A stretch of DNA of 64,000 nt from an alpha proteobacterium HIMB5 (lineage in GTDB: Bacteria; Pseudomonadota; Alphaproteobacteria; Pelagibacterales; Pelagibacteraceae): the NCBI GenBank assembly GCA_000299095.1, contig CP003809.1, forward strand, positions 1,112,001 through 1,176,000, written 5' to 3'. Positions 44,838-56,919 of this stretch are shown piece by piece. Made by a program: the position numbers and the translations under genes. The notes beneath the pieces were generated by a model. The model did not search any database. It had not been told where the DNA came from and saw nothing but the letters and a program-made list of their open reading frames with translations. Every line of letters begins with the position of its first letter. Position 1 is the first letter of the stretch.

Positions 44838-46489
44838 AAATTAGCCAAATATCATCTGTCATTTTTTTAATTATAGCATCCTTCTTTTTTAGTTTTTATT
44901 TTGGTCATCTTGGACTGATGCCACTAGATGATTTACAGAATTTCAATTCAGGTTTTAGAGTACTTAAAGGTGACTTTCCTTTTAAAGATTATTATTCTAT
45001 TACAGGTCCATTGTTAGATATTTGGCAATCAAACTTTTATAAAATTTTTGATGTTAGCTGGCAAAGTTTTGTAATTCATGCTTCACTAATGAATGCTATT
45101 TACGCAATCTCATTATACCACTTTTGTAAAAAATTCTCATTAGGCAGTTTTCAATCTTTTTTCATAGCTTTAAGTGGAGGTTTATTGATGTATCCAACTG
45201 CAGGTAATCCAACTGTAGAACATCATTCCTTAATCTTAAGCCTAATTGCAACATTATTTTTTATATTAGGTCAGAAATATAATAATAATTATAAAATCTA
45301 TATTTCAATTTTTGTATTTTTCTTAGCATTTTTTATAAAACAAGTGCCAACCGTATATTTTATATTTATATGTATCCTAATTTATTTTTCACAAGCTGTT
45401 TGTAAACTAAATACAATAAATACTTTCAAATATTTTTTCTTTACCCTAGGCTGTTTAATGCTATTTCTTTTTTATTTTTACTCAAATGGTGTTTTAATAA
45501 ATGACATAATTAATCAATATTTTATTATTGCTTTTAATCTCGGTGAAAGTAGATTTGATAATATTAACTTACATTTTTTATACGAAAAAATTTCTAAATT
45601 ATTTTATTTAATATTCTTAGTAATTCCTTCAACTTGGCTGCTGATATCTAAAAAAAAAAAGTTACCTTTTTTAATGATAATCAGCTTATCAATAATTATA
45701 TGTTTTTATGAAATACACTCAAATAATCAACCTATAACTTTTGCTGTGTTGCCTGTATTGATTATTTTTTTAATATCACCTTTAACAAAACAAAATATAA
45801 ATAGTAAATTTTTAAATTATTTTTTTTATATAATTATTTTCTATTGTTTTTTTAGAATACTAAGATTTGAAATTTATTATTTATTTGCTCTAATTTTTTT
45901 ACTTATATATTTATTTTTAAAAAAAAATATTTTATTAAAAAATCTTATAATTATTTATCTTCTTATATCTACATGTTTTTATTTTGAAAAATACGTTAAA
46001 TATAGAGCATGGGATGACTTAAATAAGGAGAAAATGTTACTTACTTTTAAAGGTGAGGAGATAGACAAAAAATTTAAATATTTAAAATGGCGAACAATAA
46101 ATTTTGAAGATATCAATAAAGAAAAGAAATTAATCATTGAAACCTTAAGTTTTTTGCAAAACCTAAATAATGATACAAACTATATTTTAATTAGTGATTA
46201 CCAAATTTATAATGCTGTATTAAATAGAAAAGATTTTTCTCCAGTAAAATATTGGTTTAGTGATGCAACATATCCATCTAAAAATAAAGTTTTAAGAGAA
46301 GATTTTGATCAATTTTTTAAAAATAAAATTATAGATAATAATATTTCCTTAATTTTAATCGATAACACGGCAAAATTTAAGTCTAAAGAATTAAAAGATT
46401 TCAATTGGTTATATCCATGTTTAAACGAATTATCTCATGAAATGGACGACTCTATAGATATTTTTAAAATAAAAGCAGATTGTGTTTAA
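44834..46489 (+). CDS. Polytopic membrane protein, GT-C glycosyltransferase-like
   Basis: 551 residues with about ten or more hydrophobic helices. The first loop carries LGLMPLDDLQNFNSGFRVLKGDFPF and then YYSITGPLLD. The paired acidic residues in an extracytoplasmic loop after the first helix are typical of GT-C enzymes that use lipid-linked sugars. The C-terminal 130 residues are soluble. It is probably a membrane step of surface-glycan synthesis. Exact substrate unknown. No close homologue named. Confidence 0.7.
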   Translation: MKISQISSVIFLIIASFFFSFYFGHLGLMPLDDLQNFNSGFRVLKGDFPFKDYYSITGPLLDIWQSNFYKIFDVSWQSFVIHASLMNAIYAISLYHFCKKFSLGSFQSFFIALSGGLLMYPTAGNPTVEHHSLILSLIATLFFILGQKYNNNYKIYISIFVFFLAFFIKQVPTVYFIFICILIYFSQAVCKLNTINTFKYFFFTLGCLMLFLFYFYSNGVLINDIINQYFIIAFNLGESRFDNINLHFLYEKISKLFYLIFLVIPSTWLLISKKKKLPFLMIISLSIIICFYEIHSNNQPITFAVLPVLIIFLISPLTKQNINSKFLNYFFYIIIFYCFFRILRFEIYYLFALIFLLIYLFLKKNILLKNLIIIYLLISTCFYFEKYVKYRAWDDLNKEKMLLTFKGEEIDKKFKYLKWRTINFEDINKEKKLIIETLSFLQNLNNDTNYILISDYQIYNAVLNRKDFSPVKYWFSDATYPSKNKVLREDFDQFFKNKIIDNNISLILIDNTAKFKSKELKDFNWLYPCLNELSHEMDDSIDIFKIKADCV

Positions 46490-46492
46490 ATT

Positions 46493-47308
46493 TCAATCTA
46501 TCCATTCCTTATATTTATCAATATTATTTAATAAATATTCAGGATAGGTATTATCTATATTAATTTTTGTATAACTTTGATCTCTTCCAATTATATCTAA
46601 CTTATTTTCAATTTTGTTTTTAATTTGAGAAATATTTAAATATTTTTCCTCAATTTTTTCTTTAAAGATATATGGATCATTAGTTTCACACAAATTTCTA
46701 TATTTATATAAAAGTTCCTTGGGGGATTTTAAATTACAAAAATGCCATCCACCATTTTCAATAATATTATTTAAACGAAACTTATCTAATCTCCACCATG
46801 GTCTTTTTTTAAACTTTAGACCTCTTAACCATTGAGGGGATTTTAAATATTTTTTTTGACATATTCTGCTTCCAAACCAAAAAGGATTTGTTTTTGAAAT
46901 AAAGTTAAATTTGTAATAAAAATGATTCTGTTTAAAAACTGCATATTTCATTTTTTTTTTAAAAATAGATATTTTTTTAGGATTTGGTATTTCATCAAGA
47001 TCAGATATAAGAATTATATCTTCATTTTTTGATTTATCTAAACCTCTGGTAATACAATTTCTTTGAAAATTTTCCCTAAGATATGGATTGTCTCCATCTG
47101 GCATATCTTCAACTGGTATATAAATAATTTTATCTTTAAATTTAGAAAATTTATTTATATCAAACCTAAGTTTTTTTGGATTATTTTGCCAAGTCTTATT
47201 TCCTTCAACAATTACAAAATAATCAACGTAGTCATTTAAAATGTTTAGTCTTAGGTCTAAAAGCAGATCTTCATCCCAATACGAAAAACAATCATATAAT
47301 TTTGTCAT
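46493..47308 (-). CDS. Glycosyltransferase family 17-like protein
   Basis: 271 residues. It begins [21 protein letters not shown], followed by [37 protein letters not shown], and [11 protein letters not shown] (the DxD-like metal site). This order matches GT17 (beta-1,4-GlcNAc transferase-like). It overlaps lepA by 4 nt at its start, so glycan genes and lepA are linked on the same strand. The sugar and acceptor are unknown. Confidence 0.82.
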   Translation of the reverse strand: MTKLYDCFSYWDEDLLLDLRLNILNDYVDYFVIVEGNKTWQNNPKKLRFDINKFSKFKDKIIYIPVEDMPDGDNPYLRENFQRNCITRGLDKSKNEDIILISDLDEIPNPKKISIFKKKMKYAVFKQNHFYYKFNFISKTNPFWFGSRICQKKYLKSPQWLRGLKFKKRPWWRLDKFRLNNIIENGGWHFCNLKSPKELLYKYRNLCETNDPYIFKEKIEEKYLNISQIKNKIENKLDIIGRDQSYTKINIDNTYPEYLLNNIDKYKEWID

Positions 47309-49113
47309 TTTTCTTTATTTATTTTTAAAACTCCTATGAAAGCCTCTTGAGGTATTTCTACTCTACCAAATTGTTTTGATCTAGCTTTTCCTTTTTTTTG
47401 TTTTTCTAATAATTTTCTTTTTCTATCTGTAGCACCACCACCATGAATTTTTGTTAAAACATCCTTTTTAAAACCTTTTATTGTTTCTCTAGCAATAATT
47501 TTTCCGCCTATTGCTGCTTGAACTGGTATCATAAAATTATGTCTTGGAATTAAGTCTTTAAGTTTTTCACAAACTTCTCTTCCTGTTCTTTGTGCGAAGT
47601 CTTTATGTATCATCATTGCCAAAGCGTCTACTGGTTCTCCATTTACTAAAATACTTAATTTTACTAGATCACCTTCACGATGTTCTATGATCTCATAATC
47701 AAAACTCGCATAACCACTAGTCATAGATTTTATTCTATCGTTAAAATCAAAAACTACTTCATTTAATGGGAGCTCATATGACAATACCGCTCTATTACCT
47801 GAATAACTTAAATTAGTTTGAATTCCTCTTTTGTCTTGGCAAAGTTTTATAATTGATCCTAGATATTCATCTGGAGTAATTACTGTAGCTTTTATCCAAG
47901 GTTCCTCTATTGATTTTATAAGTGTTGGATCTGGTAAACTTGAGGGATTTTGTAAATCAATAATATCGCCATTATTAAGATGTACTTTGTAAACAACACC
48001 AGGTGTAGTTGTTAACAGATTAACGTCAAACTCTCTTTCCAATCTTTCTGTTATTATCTCTAGATGTAATAATCCTAAAAAACCACACCTAAATCCTAAG
48101 CCCAATGCAGATGAAGATTCAGCTTCAAATGAAAAACTAGCATCATTTAATTGTAATTTTGCTAATCCATCTTTTAGTTTCTGATATTCAGAACTATCAA
48201 CAGGAAATAGTCCACAAAATACTACTGGTTTACTTGGTTTAAATCCTGGCAAAGGTTCAACATCAGGTTTTGAGGTATCGCAAATTGTATCTCCAACTTT
48301 GGTTTCAGATAAAACTTTAATACCAGTAATTATAAAACCTATCTCACCTGCCGCAAGTTCGTCTAAATCTTTTGGTTTAGGTGTGAATACACCAACTTTT
48401 TCAACAATATATTCTCTATTTGTTGAAACCATTTTAATCTTCATATTTTTTTTAATTTTTCCATTTATCACTCTTATTAAAATTACTACTCCTAAATAGG
48501 TATCGTACCAACTATCAACCAAAAGACACTTAAGGTCCTCATTAAGATTACCTTTAGGACTTGGTAATTTATTTACTATTTGTTCTAAAATTAAATCAAC
48601 ACCCTCACCTGTTTTACCTGAGCAAGGAACTGCATCATCAGTTTCAATACCAATTACATCTTCTATTTGCTTCTTTGATCGATCTAAATCTGAAGCGGGT
48701 AAATCAATTTTATTCAAAACAGGTATAATTTCATGATCTATATCTAATGCTTGATATACATTTGCTAATGTTTGAGCTTCAACTCCCTGGGTGCTATCAA
48801 CAATTAATATTGAGCCTTCACACGCATAAAGAGATCTACTTACCTCATAACTAAAATCAACATGGCCTGGAGTATCAATAATATTAAGAATGTAATCTTT
48901 TCCATCTTTTGCTTTATAATTTAATTTTACAGTTTGTGCTTTAATTGTAATTCCCCTTTCTCTCTCTATATCCATAGAATCAAGTACTTGTGCTTTCATT
49001 TCTCTTTCCGTTAATCCTCCACAAAGATGAATAATTCGATCTGCTATAGTAGATTTTCCATGATCTATATGTGCAATTATTGCAAAATTTCTTATATGAT
49101 CGATCGTGCTCAT
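47305..49113 (-). CDS. lepA: Elongation factor 4 (LepA)
   Basis: 602-residue translational GTPase. G1 AHIDHGKST (about 14-22), G2 [11 protein letters not shown]3 DTPGHVDF, G4 NKIDLP and the LepA-specific C-terminus ([33 protein letters not shown]). It back-translocates or rescues stalled ribosomes. It lies 7 nt after pheT and overlaps the GT17 gene. Confidence 0.96.
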   Translation of the reverse strand: MSTIDHIRNFAIIAHIDHGKSTIADRIIHLCGGLTEREMKAQVLDSMDIERERGITIKAQTVKLNYKAKDGKDYILNIIDTPGHVDFSYEVSRSLYACEGSILIVDSTQGVEAQTLANVYQALDIDHEIIPVLNKIDLPASDLDRSKKQIEDVIGIETDDAVPCSGKTGEGVDLILEQIVNKLPSPKGNLNEDLKCLLVDSWYDTYLGVVILIRVINGKIKKNMKIKMVSTNREYIVEKVGVFTPKPKDLDELAAGEIGFIITGIKVLSETKVGDTICDTSKPDVEPLPGFKPSKPVVFCGLFPVDSSEYQKLKDGLAKLQLNDASFSFEAESSSALGLGFRCGFLGLLHLEIITERLEREFDVNLLTTTPGVVYKVHLNNGDIIDLQNPSSLPDPTLIKSIEEPWIKATVITPDEYLGSIIKLCQDKRGIQTNLSYSGNRAVLSYELPLNEVVFDFNDRIKSMTSGYASFDYEIIEHREGDLVKLSILVNGEPVDALAMMIHKDFAQRTGREVCEKLKDLIPRHNFMIPVQAAIGGKIIARETIKGFKKDVLTKIHGGGATDRKRKLLEKQKKGKARSKQFGRVEIPQEAFIGVLKINKEK

Positions 49114-49120
49114 TTTAGTT

Positions 49121-51529
49121 TTATGATCTTATTTTAGCACCAGTTTTATCTTCAACAGATTTGATGATTAAATTGTTTAAATTCTCAAGATCTTTATCTT
49201 TTAAAGTTTTTTCACTTGATTGTATTGTAACATTTAAAGCTATAGATTTTTTTTCTTCAGGAATATTATCTCCTTCATAGAGATCAAAAATTTTTACACT
49301 TTGTATTAAGTTTTTATCTACATTAGAAATTATTTTAATCAAATCCTGGGCTTTTACTTTTTTATCAATAATAAATGCAAAGTCTCTCTCTGATTTTTGA
49401 AAATCAGAAACAGAATATTTTGATTTTTGATCATTCAGTGTTTTTTTAGGTTGTTTTAAATTTTCTAAGAAAATCTCAAAACCAGTTAAAACATTTGTTT
49501 TCATATCAATATCTTTAATTATGCTTGGATGTAATTCACCAAAATAAGCAGCTACATTTTCTTTACCAGCATTTAAAAATATTCTTCCAGACTTTCCTGG
49601 ATGATAATAATTTGGAGTTTCATCATCTATAACAAACTTTTCTGGATTATAACCTGCTTCAGATAACGTTTGAATAACATCTCTTTTAACGTCAAAAACA
49701 TCAACATCTCTCTCTTTTTCAATCCATGACAATCTAGATTTTTTTCCTGTGCTAATACCACAAACTACCGTGATTTGATCACCAGGATTTTTACCAGTGA
49801 ACACGGGTCCGATTTCAAATAAAGAAATGTCCTTATAGCCTCTATCTATATTTTTATTGAGATACATTGTTAAATTAGAATATATTGAATTCCTCAAAAC
49901 ACCTAAATCAGAACTTATAGGATTTATAATCTTAATCTCTTTATTTTCACCTTTGAATAAATTATTGAATTTATCATCTGTAAAAGACCACGTAACAACT
50001 TCATGATAACCTTTTGATGCAACAGCTCTTTGCAGAAAATGAAATAACTTTTGAGTTTTATTTAATGTCGGTTTTAATCTTGCCTTTTCAGGTTCTATTG
50101 TTTTTATTTTATCATAACCTTTAATTCTTGCTAATTCTTCAACAACATCTATTGGTTGAGAAATATCTGGCCTCCAAGATGGGACTTGTAGCTTCAATAG
50201 TTTTTTGCTTTTCTTAATTTTAAATCCAAGATTATTCAAAATATTAGATACTTCAGAACTTGATATTTTTAGACCCATTATTTTTTCAAATAATTTTTGA
50301 TCGAAGTTAATCTCAGTAGTTTTAAAATTTTTAATTTTTTGAATTTCTACTTTTCCAATTTCACCACCACAAATTTCTTGAATAAGGCTTGCTGACCTAA
50401 TTAATCCTTCCTCAATCGATTTAGGATCTATACCTCTTTCAAATCGAAACTTTGCATCAGAGTCGATATTCAATTTTTTTGCAGTTTTTCTTGTAACTGT
50501 TGGATCAAAGTAAGCAGACTCAATTAAAACATTTTTTGTATCCATTTGTGTTCCAGATCTTATGCCACCCATGATTCCGCCTAATGCCAATGGTCCTTTA
50601 TTGTCGCTAATAACACACATGTTTTCATCTAAAGTATAAATTTTATTATCTAAAGCATCGAACTTTTCACCTTTTTTTGAATTTCTAACTATTAGTTCTT
50701 TTTCAATTTTATCAGCATCAAAAACATGGAGTGGTCTATTGTTATCAAACATCATATAATTTGTAATATCCACAATTGCTGAAATTGGCTTTTGTCCAAT
50801 TGAAATTAGTTTTTGTTTTAACCATTCTGGACTTTCAGTATTTTTTACATTTGTTATTAAGCAGCTTCCAAAAACTGAGCAAGCTTGATTTTTCTCTTTT
50901 TTTAATGAGATTTTAATTTTTCGTTTACTCGCTGATTTTAATTTCTTTAATTTTATTTCTTTGAGTGTTCCAAAACCTGATGCTGCAAGATCTCTAGCAA
51001 TTCCTCTTATACCTAAGCAATCTGGTCTATTAGGTGTGATAGACAAATCAATTAAATTTGAGCTTGGTTTTTCAAAATAATTTTTTCCAATTTTCTTTGA
51101 ATATTTTGATGATGGTAATTCTGTAATCCCTTCACTTTCATCAGATAATTTTAATTCTGATTCAGAACAAAGCATACCATAGGAAGTAACTCCTCTTATT
51201 TTAGCAACCACTAATTTTAATCCACTTTTAGGTATAACTGCCCCCGGAGGTGCATAAATTGTCAATAAACCTTCTCTTGCATTCGGAGCTCCACAAACAA
51301 CTGTTTTAATTTCTTTGTCTCCAACATCTACATCACACACTTTTAATCTATCAGCATCAGGATGTTTTTTTGTTTTTAGTATTTTTGCAACTTTAAATAA
51401 ATCTTGTCCTTCAGATAAGCTCTCAACACCTTCTACCTCCAAACCTACATTGGTTAGTTGTTCTAATAACTTTCCCTCAGTTTGATTTGTTTTTAAATGA
51501 TCCTTTAACCAATCATAAGTTATTTTCAT
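49121..51529 (-). CDS. pheT: Phenylalanyl-tRNA synthetase beta subunit
   Basis: 802 residues, full-length. The N-terminal tRNA-binding domain begins near 40 ([26 protein letters not shown]), then the B3/B4 editing domain, the B5 domain, and the C-terminal ferredoxin-fold anticodon-binding domain from about 705 ([15 protein letters not shown]). It forms the (alpha beta)2 enzyme with PheS. It overlaps pheS by 4 nt and ends 7 nt before lepA. Works with the tRNA-Phe that has the changed elbow in this window. Confidence 0.96.
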   Translation of the reverse strand: MKITYDWLKDHLKTNQTEGKLLEQLTNVGLEVEGVESLSEGQDLFKVAKILKTKKHPDADRLKVCDVDVGDKEIKTVVCGAPNAREGLLTIYAPPGAVIPKSGLKLVVAKIRGVTSYGMLCSESELKLSDESEGITELPSSKYSKKIGKNYFEKPSSNLIDLSITPNRPDCLGIRGIARDLAASGFGTLKEIKLKKLKSASKRKIKISLKKEKNQACSVFGSCLITNVKNTESPEWLKQKLISIGQKPISAIVDITNYMMFDNNRPLHVFDADKIEKELIVRNSKKGEKFDALDNKIYTLDENMCVISDNKGPLALGGIMGGIRSGTQMDTKNVLIESAYFDPTVTRKTAKKLNIDSDAKFRFERGIDPKSIEEGLIRSASLIQEICGGEIGKVEIQKIKNFKTTEINFDQKLFEKIMGLKISSSEVSNILNNLGFKIKKSKKLLKLQVPSWRPDISQPIDVVEELARIKGYDKIKTIEPEKARLKPTLNKTQKLFHFLQRAVASKGYHEVVTWSFTDDKFNNLFKGENKEIKIINPISSDLGVLRNSIYSNLTMYLNKNIDRGYKDISLFEIGPVFTGKNPGDQITVVCGISTGKKSRLSWIEKERDVDVFDVKRDVIQTLSEAGYNPEKFVIDDETPNYYHPGKSGRIFLNAGKENVAAYFGELHPSIIKDIDMKTNVLTGFEIFLENLKQPKKTLNDQKSKYSVSDFQKSERDFAFIIDKKVKAQDLIKIISNVDKNLIQSVKIFDLYEGDNIPEEKKSIALNVTIQSSEKTLKDKDLENLNNLIIKSVEDKTGAKIRS

Positions 51530-52593
51530 CTACTTAATCCTCTATAATTGGTTGGAACATCTAATGGATCAAAACCAAAATGGTTTAACCACCTGTAATC
51601 ACATTCAAAGAATGCTCTTAAGTCATTTATTCCATATTTAAGCATTGCAAGTCTGTCAATTCCAATTCCAAAAGCATAACCTTGGAATTTATCTGGATCA
51701 ACTTTTACATTTCTTAGAACATTTGGATGAACCATCCCACAACCCAAAATTTCTAACCATTGATCTCCTTCTCCGATAACTATTTTGCCATCTTTAATTT
51801 CATAACCAATATCTACTTCGGCAGATGGTTCTGTGAAAGGAAAATGGCTTGGTCTAAACCTCATCTTAATTTTATCAACTTCAAAAAACTCTTTAATAAA
51901 ATAATTAAGACATCCTTTTAAGTGACCCATATTGATGTCTTTATCTATGTGCAATCCTTCTACTTGATGAAACATTGGTGCATGTGTTTGATCACTATCT
52001 GACCTATATGTTCTTCCAGGTGCAATGATTTTAAATGGTGGTTTGTCTTTAAGCATAGTTCTTATTTGCACTGGTGAAGTGTGTGTTCTTAATAATATTT
52101 CTTTTTGTTCATCAAGATAAAATGTGTCATGCATATCTCTTGCTGGATGATAATCGGGGGTATTTAATGCTGTAAAATTATTATATTGATTTTCAATATC
52201 AGGTCCTTCTTCCACACTAAAACCAATTTCTGAAAATATAGATGAAATTTCATCTATTGTTTGTGATACAGGATGAATTTTTCCTCTCACAATAGGTCTT
52301 TCTGGTAAAGTAATATCTACTTTTTCATTTTCTAATTTTTCATTAATTTTTTTTAATTCTAGATCTTTGAGTTTTTCTGAAATAGTGTTTTGTAATTCAT
52401 CTTTAATTTTATTCAGTTCAGAGGCAAATTCTTTTCTTTTATTTTCATCAAGTGAACCTAATGTTTTAAATTGAGAGGAAATAAGCCCATTTTTTCCAAA
52501 CAGTTCTGATTTTATTTGATTTATTTGATCTAAGCTTAATTTTTCTTTTAGCTTAGTCATATATTCTTCATGAATATTTTTTAAGTCTGACAT
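51526..52593 (-). CDS. pheS: Phenylalanyl-tRNA synthetase alpha subunit
   Basis: 355 residues. An N-terminal coiled-coil arm (about 1-90) is followed by the class II catalytic core: motif 2 with [36 protein letters not shown], and motif 3 [14 protein letters not shown]-like ([13 protein letters not shown]). Full length. It follows rplT with 43 nt between, in the classical rplT-pheS-pheT order. Confidence 0.96.
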   Translation of the reverse strand: MSDLKNIHEEYMTKLKEKLSLDQINQIKSELFGKNGLISSQFKTLGSLDENKRKEFASELNKIKDELQNTISEKLKDLELKKINEKLENEKVDITLPERPIVRGKIHPVSQTIDEISSIFSEIGFSVEEGPDIENQYNNFTALNTPDYHPARDMHDTFYLDEQKEILLRTHTSPVQIRTMLKDKPPFKIIAPGRTYRSDSDQTHAPMFHQVEGLHIDKDINMGHLKGCLNYFIKEFFEVDKIKMRFRPSHFPFTEPSAEVDIGYEIKDGKIVIGEGDQWLEILGCGMVHPNVLRNVKVDPDKFQGYAFGIGIDRLAMLKYGINDLRAFFECDYRWLNHFGFDPLDVPTNYRGLSR

Positions 52594-52636
52594 AATGTTA
52601 GATTATTTCCTTAAGAAATAAAAACAATAGAGAAGA

Positions 52637-52993
52637 TTAATTTAAAGCTGATTGTGCTTTATGAACGATAGTTTTAAATGCTTCTGGGCTGTCATAAGCA
52701 ATTTCTGCAAGAATTTTTCTATCTATTGTAATTCCGCACTTATTAAGGCCATTAATAAATTTTGAGTATGTTAAACCTTCAGCTCTTACGCCAGCATTAA
52801 TTCTTTGTATCCACAAAGATTTGAAGTCTCTTTTCTTATTTCTTCTGTCTCTGTAAGCGTACTGCATTGCCTTTTCCATTGCTTGTTTAGCAACTCTAAT
52901 AGTATTTTTTCTTCTGCCCCATTGGCCTTTAACAGCTTTTAAAACTTTTTTATGTTTTGCTTTGCTAGTTACACCTCTTTTAACTCTTGCCAT
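52637..52993 (-). CDS. rplT: Ribosomal protein bL20
   Basis: 118 residues. [19 protein letters not shown] and [26 protein letters not shown] are the conserved L20 sequence. It binds 23S rRNA and can control the infC-rpmI-rplT message in other bacteria. It lies 1 nt after rpmI. No clear leader structure for autocontrol was sought or seen in the 56-nt infC-rpmI gap. Confidence 0.97.
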   Translation of the reverse strand: MARVKRGVTSKAKHKKVLKAVKGQWGRRKNTIRVAKQAMEKAMQYAYRDRRNKKRDFKSLWIQRINAGVRAEGLTYSKFINGLNKCGITIDRKILAEIAYDSPEAFKTIVHKAQSALN

Positions 52994-52994
52994 T

Positions 52995-53201
52995 TTATCC
53001 TCTTAAACTGTAAGGCATATACGATTTAACTATTTTACCATCTTGTTTTGATAGTGATGTAGTGCCTCTTAATTTTCTTATTTGTGAATTTGTTCTTTTA
53101 ATCATGCCGTGTCTTTTACCTGCTTGTGCAGAAATCACTTTTCCTTTTGCAGAAATTTTAAATCTTTTTTTAGCTGAGCTTTTAGTCTTTAGTTTTGGCA
53201 T
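52995..53201 (-). CDS. rpmI: Ribosomal protein bL35
   Basis: 68 residues, [20 protein letters not shown] and [18 protein letters not shown], the conserved L35 pattern. It lies between infC and rplT, as in most bacteria. Confidence 0.97.
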   Translation of the reverse strand: MPKLKTKSSAKKRFKISAKGKVISAQAGKRHGMIKRTNSQIRKLRGTTSLSKQDGKIVKSYMPYSLRG

Positions 53202-53257
53202 AATTTTGCGGTGTTATACAAAGAATGATAAAAATTTACAACTATAATATAGCTTAA

Positions 53258-53803
53258 TTATAAGGGCTGAATCACCATTATCATCTGTTTTCCATCAAAC
53301 TTGGGATTTAATTCTACTTTCCCTATATCTTTCATGTCCTCTTTAATCTTATTCATCAACTCATTTCCCAAATGAGAATGTTGCAACTCTCGACCTTTAA
53401 ATCTAATTGTAAACTTAACTTTGTCTCCTTTGGCTATAAATTTCTTAGCATTTTTGACTTTAAATTCATAATCATGAGTTTCTGTTACAGGTCTCATTTT
53501 TATTTCTTTTAAAGAAATTATTTTTTGTTTTTTTTTTGCAAGATTAGCTTTTTTCTGAGCATCATATTTAAATTTACCCATGTCCATAATTTTACAAACT
53601 GGAGGATTTACATTTGGAGCTATTTCAATTAAATCTAAACCTTTATTCTTTGCTATTGAAATAGCCTCGAAGGTATTAAGCACGCCTAGATTCTCTCCAT
53701 CAGAGTCTATAACTTGTACATCTGGAGAGGTAATTTTATTATTAAATTTAGGTCCTCTATCCTTGGTCCTTCTCTGAAAATAATTTTGTTTGAAATCTGC
53801 CAC
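53258..53803 (-). CDS. infC: Translation initiation factor IF-3
   Basis: 181 residues. N-terminal domain NNKITSPDVQVIDSDGENLG, linker, and C-terminal domain with KMRPVTETHDYEFKVKNAKKF and FKGRELQHSHLG. It checks start-codon pairing. The start is GTG at 53803, directly following the thrS stop (TAAGTG), rather than the AUU used by some infC genes. That arrangement couples it to thrS. Confidence 0.96.
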   Translation of the reverse strand: MADFKQNYFQRRTKDRGPKFNNKITSPDVQVIDSDGENLGVLNTFEAISIAKNKGLDLIEIAPNVNPPVCKIMDMGKFKYDAQKKANLAKKKQKIISLKEIKMRPVTETHDYEFKVKNAKKFIAKGDKVKFTIRFKGRELQHSHLGNELMNKIKEDMKDIGKVELNPKFDGKQMIMVIQPL

Positions 53804-55720
53804 TTAGTTTGAAGATGCTTTATTTAAAGCAGAGTATGTTTTAATAAAAGAATTTAATTCCATATTTTCTTGTTTGTTAGAGTCCAATCTTCTAATCGTT
53901 ACTGAATTAGAGTCAACTTCTTTTTTACCACAAATTAATAAAAGAGGTACTTTAGCTAGCGAATGATCTCTTATTTTATAATTTAAATTATTGTTTTTAG
54001 TATCTGTGATTGATGTAATTCCAGAGTGTTTAAGTTTATTAGAGACATCTATTGCATAATCATTAAATTCATCTGAGACTGGTATTACAACTGTTTGTAA
54101 AGGTGATATCCAAAAAGGAAATTTTCCAGCATAGTGTTCAATTAGAATTCCAATAAATCTTTCTAATGATCCAAATAAAGCTCTGTGAAGCATTACTGGA
54201 ATTTTTTTTGAACCATCTTTGTCAACATAAGAAGCTCCTAATCTCTCAGGTAAATTTAAATCAACTTGGAGTGTACCACATTGCCAATCTCTTCCAATTG
54301 CATCCCTTAAAACAAATTCAATCTTTGGTCCATAAAAAGCACCTTCACCTTTATTAATACTATATTCTAATTTTGAGGCCTTAACCGCATCTAATAAAGA
54401 TGCTTCAGCTTTATCCCAAACTTCATCACTGCCAACTCTCACCTCTGGTCTATCTGCATATTTAAGTATTACATTTTCAAAACCTAATTCTTTGTAAATA
54501 TCTAAAATCAAATTAGTAACGATTAAACACTCACTAGCTATTTGTTCCTCTGAACAAAAAATATGTGCATCATCTTGGGTGAAGGCTCTTACCCTCAATA
54601 AACCATGTAGTGCGCCAGAGGGTTCGTACCTATGAACTTTTCCAAACTCACTTATTCTTAATGGTAAATCTCTGTAACTTTTTAAACCTTGATTGAAAAC
54701 TTGTATATGACCCGGACAATTCATGGGTTTTATTGCAAAAACTTTTTCATCTGGAGTTTCAGATGTGTACATATTTTCTCCATACTTTTCCCAATGACCT
54801 GATTTTTCCCATAATAATCTGTCTAAAATTTCAGGAGTATTAACCTCTTTATATCCAGCTTCGTTTTGCCTATTTCTCATATAATTAATTAATTTTTGGA
54901 ATAGAGCCCAACCTTTTTCATGCCAAAAAACTGAACCTGGACTTTCCTCTCTAAAGTGAAACAAATCCATTTCTTTTCCAAGTTTTCTGTGATCTCTTTT
55001 TTCAGCTTCTTTTAGTCTTTTTAAATAATTATCTAAATCTTTCTGATTAGACCAACTAGTTCCATAAATTCTTTGAAGCATTTCATTATTAGAATCGCCT
55101 CTCCAGTAAGCTCCTGACACTTTCATTAATTTAAAGTATTTTCCGATTTTTCCTGTGGAAGATAAATGAGGGCCTCTACAAAGATCATGCCATTCTCCAT
55201 GAAAATAAATTGATACATCTTCACCTTCGGGAATACTCTCAATCAATTCTGCTTTATAAATTTCACCTTTGTCCTTAAAATGTTTTACAGCTTTATTTCT
55301 TTCCCAAACTTCTCTTTTTGTAATTTCGTCCCTATCTACAATTTCTTTCATCTTTTTTTCTATTTTTTCTAGATCTTCTTCAGTAAAAGGTTCTTTCCTG
55401 GCAAAATCATAATAAAATCCATTATCAATTACAGGGCCAATGGTTACTTGTGTTCCTGGAAATAACTCTTGAACTGCCATTGCTGTAATATGCGCAGTAT
55501 CATGTCTTATAGTTTCTAAGCCTTCCTTATCTTTTGATGTATGAATTTTAACAGAACAATCTTTCTCAATAACATAATCTAGATCTTTTTGTTCGCCATC
55601 TACACTAATTATTAACGCTTGTTTAGCCAAAGACTTACTAATCTTCTCAGCTATTTCTAATCCAGTAACTTTTTTTGGAAAACTTAAACTGTTTCCATCT
55701 GGTAAGGTAATATTAGGCAT
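53804..55720 (-). CDS. thrS: Threonyl-tRNA synthetase
   Basis: 638 residues. The N-terminal TGS domain (about 1-60) is followed by the editing domain with HDTAHITAMAVQ and CRGPHLSSTGKIGKYFKL, then the class II core with motif 2 RISEFGKVHRYEPSGALHG and zinc cysteine in MNCPGHIQVF. The C-terminal anticodon-binding domain begins near 535. It charges tRNA-Thr; the copy of tRNA-Thr(GGT) in this window has an unusual elbow. Confidence 0.96.
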   Translation of the reverse strand: MPNITLPDGNSLSFPKKVTGLEIAEKISKSLAKQALIISVDGEQKDLDYVIEKDCSVKIHTSKDKEGLETIRHDTAHITAMAVQELFPGTQVTIGPVIDNGFYYDFARKEPFTEEDLEKIEKKMKEIVDRDEITKREVWERNKAVKHFKDKGEIYKAELIESIPEGEDVSIYFHGEWHDLCRGPHLSSTGKIGKYFKLMKVSGAYWRGDSNNEMLQRIYGTSWSNQKDLDNYLKRLKEAEKRDHRKLGKEMDLFHFREESPGSVFWHEKGWALFQKLINYMRNRQNEAGYKEVNTPEILDRLLWEKSGHWEKYGENMYTSETPDEKVFAIKPMNCPGHIQVFNQGLKSYRDLPLRISEFGKVHRYEPSGALHGLLRVRAFTQDDAHIFCSEEQIASECLIVTNLILDIYKELGFENVILKYADRPEVRVGSDEVWDKAEASLLDAVKASKLEYSINKGEGAFYGPKIEFVLRDAIGRDWQCGTLQVDLNLPERLGASYVDKDGSKKIPVMLHRALFGSLERFIGILIEHYAGKFPFWISPLQTVVIPVSDEFNDYAIDVSNKLKHSGITSITDTKNNNLNYKIRDHSLAKVPLLLICGKKEVDSNSVTIRRLDSNKQENMELNSFIKTYSALNKASSN

Positions 55721-56887
55721 TTAATTTAATAATTTTTTATATTCTGAATAAGTAGAAAAACACATTTTTTCAACATTAAATTTTTTTTTGATGTTTTTTC
55801 TACCTTCAATACCCATTGTTTTCAACGTGGATTCATCAATATTCAAAACTCTTAAAATCGTTTTGCTCAATGATGAGGAGTTTCCTGACTCAAATAGAAA
55901 GCCTGTTTTTTCATCTTCAATAGTCTCTCTTGAGCCACCGATATTACTTGCTATGATTATTTTTTCCATTGATTGCGCTTCAACTGCAACACGACCGAAG
56001 GCTTCAGGCTCAATTGATGATGATATAATAATATCTGAAACTTTATAAGCCAAAGCCATATCTTTACAATGATCAATAAATTTTAATTGATTTGTCAATC
56101 TATGTTGTTCAGATAGTCTGATCAATTTTTTTTTATATAATTCTCTTCCTTGATCACTGCCAAGGATAATTGCATGAAAAGCTTCATAGCCAAGCTCTAT
56201 ATTAACTTTATTAATTGCTTCTATAAATAGTTCTTGCCCCTTCCAAGAAGTTAATCTTCCTGGCAATAAAATTATTTTTTTATTTTTTTTTTCTATGCCC
56301 CATGATTTTAACAATTCATCTTCTTCTTTTTCAATTTTTGTAGTTGGATCAAAATAATCAACATTTATACCTCGAAAAATTACTAACATCTTATTTTTAA
56401 ACTTGAGATATTTTGAATAGTTTTCTTGAATATGAGAAAATATGAAATTTGATCCTGCAATTATTAAATCTGACCTTAACATTACAGAGTTGTAAAATTT
56501 TTTTAAATTACTTTTAAAATTATAGGTACCATGAAAAGTAGTAACGTACTTTCTACCAGTAAGTTTTGCAGCTACTAAACATGACCAAGCGGGAGCTCTA
56601 CTTCTTGCGTGGACAATTGAAATTCTAAATATCAATATTATAAAAATTAAAATTATTGCATTTATAAAAATCAACAGTGGGTTTTTACTCTGAACAGGAA
56701 GTCTAATTAGTTTTACTTTTTTTTTATCAATAAATTTCAATAAAGGTCCACCACTGGTTACAATATAGGATCCACAATTATTTTCAGGAAGGTAATGTGC
56801 AATGTCAAAGCAACCAGTTTCTGCTCCTCCATAACCTAATTTAGGAATTACTTGTAAAACATTAAATTCAGATGCCATTTTACTCAT
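55721..56887 (-). CDS. Glycosyltransferase family 4 protein
   Basis: 388 residues, GT-B fold. N-terminal GGAETGCFDIAHYL (about 20-33), VTTFHGTYNFKSN, then the C-terminal donor site with LLPGRLTSWKGQELFIEAIN and the EPEAFGRVAVEAQSMEKIIIASNIGG signature. The start may be the ATG of MASEFN at 56878. It lies directly after thrS on the same strand and is divergent from an alpha/beta hydrolase gene with only a few nt between. It probably builds surface or lipopolysaccharide-like glycan. Sugar unknown. Confidence 0.85.
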   Translation of the reverse strand: MSKMASEFNVLQVIPKLGYGGAETGCFDIAHYLPENNCGSYIVTSGGPLLKFIDKKKVKLIRLPVQSKNPLLIFINAIILIFIILIFRISIVHARSRAPAWSCLVAAKLTGRKYVTTFHGTYNFKSNLKKFYNSVMLRSDLIIAGSNFIFSHIQENYSKYLKFKNKMLVIFRGINVDYFDPTTKIEKEEDELLKSWGIEKKNKKIILLPGRLTSWKGQELFIEAINKVNIELGYEAFHAIILGSDQGRELYKKKLIRLSEQHRLTNQLKFIDHCKDMALAYKVSDIIISSSIEPEAFGRVAVEAQSMEKIIIASNIGGSRETIEDEKTGFLFESGNSSSLSKTILRVLNIDESTLKTMGIEGRKNIKKKFNVEKMCFSTYSEYKKLLN

Positions 56888-56919
56888 TATAATATATGAG
56901 CTATATCATACAAACAATT

